NCBI RefSeq assembly: GCF_026262505.1
Contig: NC_067206.1
Span: forward strand, 3,066,879 to 3,130,878
DNA: 64,000 bases
Direction: 5' to 3'
From: Trichomonas vaginalis G3
Taxonomy: Eukaryota; Parabasalia; Trichomonadida; Trichomonadidae
Below, piece after piece: positions 60,788 to 64,000 of the stretch. The stretch's first letter is position 1, and every line of letters begins with the position of its first letter. Both the position numbers and the translations under genes were made by a program. A model generated the notes under the pieces. It was not told where the DNA came from. It was given only the letters and a program-made list of their open reading frames with translations, and did not search any database.

Positions 60788-61501
60788 ATGAATTTTACAA
60801 AACCACCGTTACCGTTCTTTGAAAATAAGAGTAGATGTAAAGATATTATATTGAGAGAACTTAAGAAACTACCGAATGGTCTAACATTTGTAGATTTGTT
60901 CGGTGGAAGTTTCTATATATCCCATTTATGTCATACAATATTCCCAGACTCAAAGATTATATGCAATGACTTCGACAACTATATGGACCGTCTCAAACAT
61001 ATTCCAGACACAAACAATATATTGAAAGAGTTAAAAGAAAAGATACCTATAGGTAAGATGGAACGTATACCATTAGATAAGAAAAATATTGTGAGAGAGG
61101 TTTTGAAAAAAGCAGAATATATAGACTGGGATAGTATATCTGCTAGACTATTATATAGTGGTTCTATAAGAGTTCATGACATTGAAACACTTATGTCAAA
61201 AGTTTTATATCTTAACTATACAAATGTTTTCAAAGAGGACATAGAAAAATATATTGAGGGTATAGAGTTTGTGAGATGTCGTTGGACAGAGTTGTATGAA
61301 AAATATAAAGACAAGGAAAATGTTTTCTTTATAGTGGACCCGCCGTTCTATAACACATGGGATTTTCAATACCAAGTAGACTGGACTTTGAGAGACTCTT
61401 TAGAAACTTTAGACGTTATACATAACCATCCATGCTTTTACTTTACATCCGATAAAAGTGGTTTTGGAAACCGTTATGAGATGGTTAGAGGACATACATG
61501 A
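60788..61501 (+). CDS. D12-class adenine DNA methyltransferase-like protein (element part)
   Basis: 237 codons from an ATG. TFVDLFGGSFYISH near residue 35 is the AdoMet-binding motif I of D12-class N6-adenine methyltransferases, and FIVDPPFYNTWDF near residue 180 is the catalytic DPPY-type motif, here DPPF. The helical insert between them fits the family's target-recognition part. Family members methylate adenine in DNA, often as protection in phages and viruses. It belongs to the Maverick-like fossil, and I make no claim that it works. Confidence 0.65.
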   Translation: MNFTKPPLPFFENKSRCKDIILRELKKLPNGLTFVDLFGGSFYISHLCHTIFPDSKIICNDFDNYMDRLKHIPDTNNILKELKEKIPIGKMERIPLDKKNIVREVLKKAEYIDWDSISARLLYSGSIRVHDIETLMSKVLYLNYTNVFKEDIEKYIEGIEFVRCRWTELYEKYKDKENVFFIVDPPFYNTWDFQYQVDWTLRDSLETLDVIHNHPCFYFTSDKSGFGNRYEMVRGHT

Positions 61502-61592
61502 CTATGAGTTTATATATGGACAAGATAGAATATGAGAGAGGTCCTATAAACCGGAGAAAGTGTCATAACAAAAAAATTTTATTAGTAAGTAA

Positions 61593-61724
61593 ATGTGGTT
61601 TGAAATAGGACTACTTGTTTTTAGGTTTTTTCCATTTGTCATTTATTTATTTGACGTGGCAGAAAAGTACAGAGAATATGAAGATGAACCAATGCCTGCA
61701 AATGTTCAGCATATGTACTCGTAA
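61593..61724 (+). CDS. 43-residue single-span ORF (element part)
   Basis: Starts at an ATG (MWFEIGLLVFRFF). One hydrophobic segment is followed by a charged tail. The family is unknown. It sits between the methyltransferase-like gene and the next small ORF. Confidence 0.35.
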   Translation: MWFEIGLLVFRFFPFVIYLFDVAEKYREYEDEPMPANVQHMYS

Positions 61725-61750
61725 GAGATATTTTTATCTTAATATTAAAT

Positions 61751-62100
61751 GGACGCACAGAACTTAGCGAATGCACCAGCAACCTGGACAACCAAACCCA
61801 GAGAATATTCCAAATGAAGTTAGAATACAAACTGCAATGGCAAACTATGGTCAAGTGCCAACAGATGTACAAATGCAAACTGCCATGTCAAATGACGCTG
61901 CGTTAGGTTTGCCACCATGGTATGCAAATATGAGATGGAAAGAGTTTTATACAAACCCTGAAGTGGGATATAAACAACTTTTATGCAGATGACGCGAACA
62001 CAGGAGTTGACCCAGAATATGTTTTCTACCAGAGGAGAAACAGAATGTATGAGCTCCAGTTAAAGAATGCTATGGAACTCAACAGGAAACGTAAGAGACT
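61751..62100 (+). pseudogene. Gln/Asn/Pro-rich small-protein region (element part, fossil)
   Basis: Repeated wording (RIQTAMANYGQVPTD, QMQTAMSNDAA) shows a short internal duplication. I recognise no family. It is a fossil piece of the Maverick-like element. Confidence 0.35.
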
Positions 62101-62102
62101 AG

Positions 62103-62375
62103 GTGGACATTAGATTTTTACATATAGTAAAATGGGTTTTCTTCAGTAGTATTGGAAACTTCTTCAGAAGAGTTGGAAGAGGTATATGGAATGGAATAAA
62201 AACCGTAGAAGAGGAATTTGGAAACGGAGTCAAAAATATTGGTAAAAGAGTAGGTCAGTTCGTTGGTATTATACCTAAAGACCCTGAACCAGAAGAACAA
62301 GCTCCTGTTATACAACAGCCTGAACCTGCACCACAGTCTAGTTGGCAACCAAATCCAACACCTCAACCGTATTAA
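62103..62375 (+). CDS. Small protein with amphipathic helix and Pro/Gln tail (element part)
   Basis: About 80-90 codons; the true start is uncertain. An amphipathic basic segment (FFRRVGRGIWNGIKTVEEEF) is followed by a Pro/Gln/Glu tail. Membrane-active minor virion proteins have this look, but that is only a resemblance. Confidence 0.35.
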   Translation: MDIRFLHIVKWVFFSSIGNFFRRVGRGIWNGIKTVEEEFGNGVKNIGKRVGQFVGIIPKDPEPEEQAPVIQQPEPAPQSSWQPNPTPQPY

Positions 62376-62423
62376 AAAATTATATTTTTATCGTTCGATA
62401 GTAGTTGTATATGAAACTAAGTT

Positions 62424-62663
62424 CTAAGTAAAACGCATGGTTATAATGGAATTATTCTTTTTTCTTTTCCATCTGTAGTAAACCATACTTGAAAGTCTGA
62501 AATACTTACCACTCGGCGGTTCATATAACTTTGTAGGTTTTTTCGTAAAAGTCATTTGCCAAGCATAAGAAAGAGTTTTGGGCGCCAGAAAATGAAGCAT
62601 GAACAATAATAGCATCTTGGTCGAAAATATTTTCATATGTTCCATTAGGGTTTTCGACTTCAT
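62424..62663 (-). pseudogene. Minus-strand remnant ORF (element part, fossil)
   Basis: A short open stretch with no recognisable domain, next to a longer minus-strand ORF. It may belong to the same original gene region. Low support. Confidence 0.2.
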
Positions 62664-62848
62664 AAAAGTCTGGTGTACTGGATATGCTGCAGGCTGATTT
62701 ACATCCTCATAAATCTATACATGCCAAGTGTTATATTTTGTAGAAATATAAACGTTTTTCTCCAAGGTCTTCTATTTTATTGATTTTTAACAGTTGCATT
62801 TTTCCTGTCATAAATAATATCGAGATGGTATTCTCCTTCGTCAATGTA

Positions 62849-63232
62849 TTACTGGTTTGCATATTCGATATAGATATCGTTTATTTTTTCTTGAAAAGCT
62901 TGAAGAGTTGTTTCTAAATTTATAAGCAAACTAAACTTGTAAAGTTTTCCCTGTTCAAATTTCTCATACATACGTTTTTCTTTGTTATAGTATCGAACTT
63001 CAAAACCGACCGTAAATGGGAAACCATGTATGGCTTCTGAAATGAACTTCATTCTACGAAAGCCAATAGCTTTTGTGACAGATGGGTCTCTTAGCCATCT
63101 TAATGGGTAGTCAAAACGATAGCCTTCATGCTTTACGGTATCTGTCTCAAACTTTTGACCGACATTAGTAAAAAGTTCATCTAATGGTTTAGTTGTAGCA
63201 ACTCTAGAATTTTCTTTTTCTATTGGAAGCAT
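62849..63232 (-). CDS. 127-residue protein of unknown family (element part)
   Basis: Starts at an ATG (MLPIEKENSRVATTKP). Mixed alpha/beta composition with several aromatic-rich strands (FPFTVGFEVRYYNKEK) and no membrane segment. A structural protein of the Maverick-like element is possible, but I recognise no family. Confidence 0.4.
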   Translation of the reverse strand: MLPIEKENSRVATTKPLDELFTNVGQKFETDTVKHEGYRFDYPLRWLRDPSVTKAIGFRRMKFISEAIHGFPFTVGFEVRYYNKEKRMYEKFEQGKLYKFSLLINLETTLQAFQEKINDIYIEYANQ

Positions 63233-63250
63233 ATTTTATCTAGAATAAAA

Positions 63251-64000
63251 ATGTCAAATGAAACAGCGTCTATGCGAGAAATACAACACAACCGACAACT
63301 CATTATGCAAGCTCTAAATAAGAACACAACAAACTTTTCAAACTATTCTAAGATATCTGAGTCATTGAAAGAAGGAAACTTAAAACTGACATTAAACCCA
63401 ATGACAGATGAGTTTCTGTTTCAAGACAATAAGAACCATACTGTCTGTATAAATCCAACAAAGGAACTTTAAACGAGAAACCTATAAATGAACTTCTTTT
63501 GAAAGCAGATGTTGACAACAAAGCTGACAAAGAATATGTAGACGATGCAATAGCAAAAGAAGAAGAAAGAGCTAACAATGCTTATGCAACAAAAGAACAT
63601 ACTCATCCTGAACTAGCAGACAAAACATATGTTGACAATAAAATGTCAAGTGAAGTGACAAGAGCTGAAAACGAATATTCTAAAAAGACTCATATACATT
63701 ATATTAACCAAATACCAAGTCTTAAGGAAACATTAGAGACAAAAGCAGATAAGACTCATACACATTCTATATCTGATATTACAAACTTACAAGAAACCTT
63801 AAACAGGAAAAGTGACGTTGGACATACACATACCATTGCAAATATTACAAACTTACAACTAACTTTAAACAGGAAAAGTGACGTTGGACATACACATACC
63901 ATTGCAAATATTACAAACTTACAAGAAACCTTAAACAGGAAAAGTGACGTTGGACATACACATACATCTTCTGAAATAACAGACTTAAACGTTAGCCTTG
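63251..64000 (+). pseudogene. Fibre-like protein with His-Thr-His repeats (element part, fossil, cut by window end)
   Basis: The first part (MSNETASMREIQHN) resembles no family I know. From about 63590 on, repeats of the form HTH(T/S)I..ITNLQETL follow one another, the last ones as exact 22-residue (66-base) tandem units containing KSDVGHTHTIANITNLQ. This motif is typical of phage and virus tail-fibre and adhesin stalks, which form trimers. The element part looks broken and runs off the window. Confidence 0.5.
63802..64000 (+). repeat. 66-base tandem repeats in the fibre-like region
   Basis: Units begin at about 63802, 63868 and 63934 and are nearly identical. Near-identity points to recent tandem duplication or conversion. 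Confidence 0.75.

Larger units (their letters stand above)
60541..64000 (+). mobile_element. Maverick/Polinton-like element, left part (fossil, runs out of window)
   Basis: The left end is placed near 60541, where an AG-starting, GC-rich hairpin sequence (AGTGGGGCTTCC) begins in AT-rich DNA. Parts seen are a D12-class adenine methyltransferase-like gene, small ORFs on both strands and a fibre-like repeat protein. No polymerase, integrase or capsid gene falls inside the window, and the right end is not visible, so the family call rests on layout and context. It looks broken, with perhaps four or more interruptions in the visible part. Age cannot be set without other copies. Confidence 0.5.

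Overview
The window looks like nuclear DNA of a parabasalid protist, most likely Trichomonas vaginalis or a close relative. It is AT-rich, and long intron-free genes sit on both strands. Several genes carry a short TCA-type initiator just before the ATG. There is an intact 1.3-kb mariner of the Tvmar1 type (DD34D, TA target duplication), ankyrin/DUF3447 and ARM-like protein families, and Maverick/Polinton-type DNA. The species call is inference; I could not search a database.

Region 1 (1-44.3 kb) is ordinary host sequence apart from two DNA transposons. In order it holds: a Mutator-like transposase; a TMEM33/Pom33-like membrane protein (-); a FOP/LisH-type centrosomal protein (+); a Q-SNARE with a C-terminal Cys motif in place of a membrane anchor (+); an ankyrin/DUF3447 protein (-); an 18-kb talin-like gene (+); a small protein with a MoxR-type lid domain but no ATPase core (+); a TM9SF/nonaspanin-like protein (-); a GH13 alpha-amylase (-); the AP-1 gamma adaptin (-) with a mariner just upstream; an ARM-like protein (-); the TORC1 subunit raptor (+); and a TKL-type kinase (-). 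The SNARE, AP-1 gamma, TM9SF-like and TMEM33-like proteins all belong to membrane traffic. Raptor and the kinase are signalling proteins, and the talin-like protein is cytoskeletal. They are not an operon.

The talin-like locus (7.4-25.5 kb) is the most striking host gene. It has a ubiquitin-like N-terminus, a Gln/Asn-rich linker with GLF repeats, about five FERM modules in tandem, and a helical rod of more than 3,500 residues. It is read in three consecutive frames. Both junctions are -1 shifts at short homopolymers and fall inside FERM subdomains. I read it as one gene carrying two one-base losses, whether from sequencing or real mutation.

Region 2 (44,377-57,839) is a 13.46-kb, nearly palindromic insertion with inverted ends and a 5-bp GATAT target duplication. 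Each arm carries the same parts in mirror order: an acidic-tailed ORF, a D5/primase-C-terminus-like piece, KilA-N-related pieces, a roughly 20-45-bp minisatellite and an array of about 120-bp repeats. The arms differ mainly in repeat number and flank a roughly 306-bp unique centre. I treat it as a virus-derived fossil.

Region 3 (57.85-60.54 kb) has no convincing gene. It contains a family of 68-nt hairpins with paired base changes and a cluster of CCGTAA/TTACGG words. Region 4 (60.54 kb to the end) is the left part of a broken Maverick/Polinton-like element with a GC-rich hairpin end, a D12-class adenine methyltransferase-like gene, several small ORFs and a fibre-like His-Thr-His repeat protein. 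It runs out of the window.
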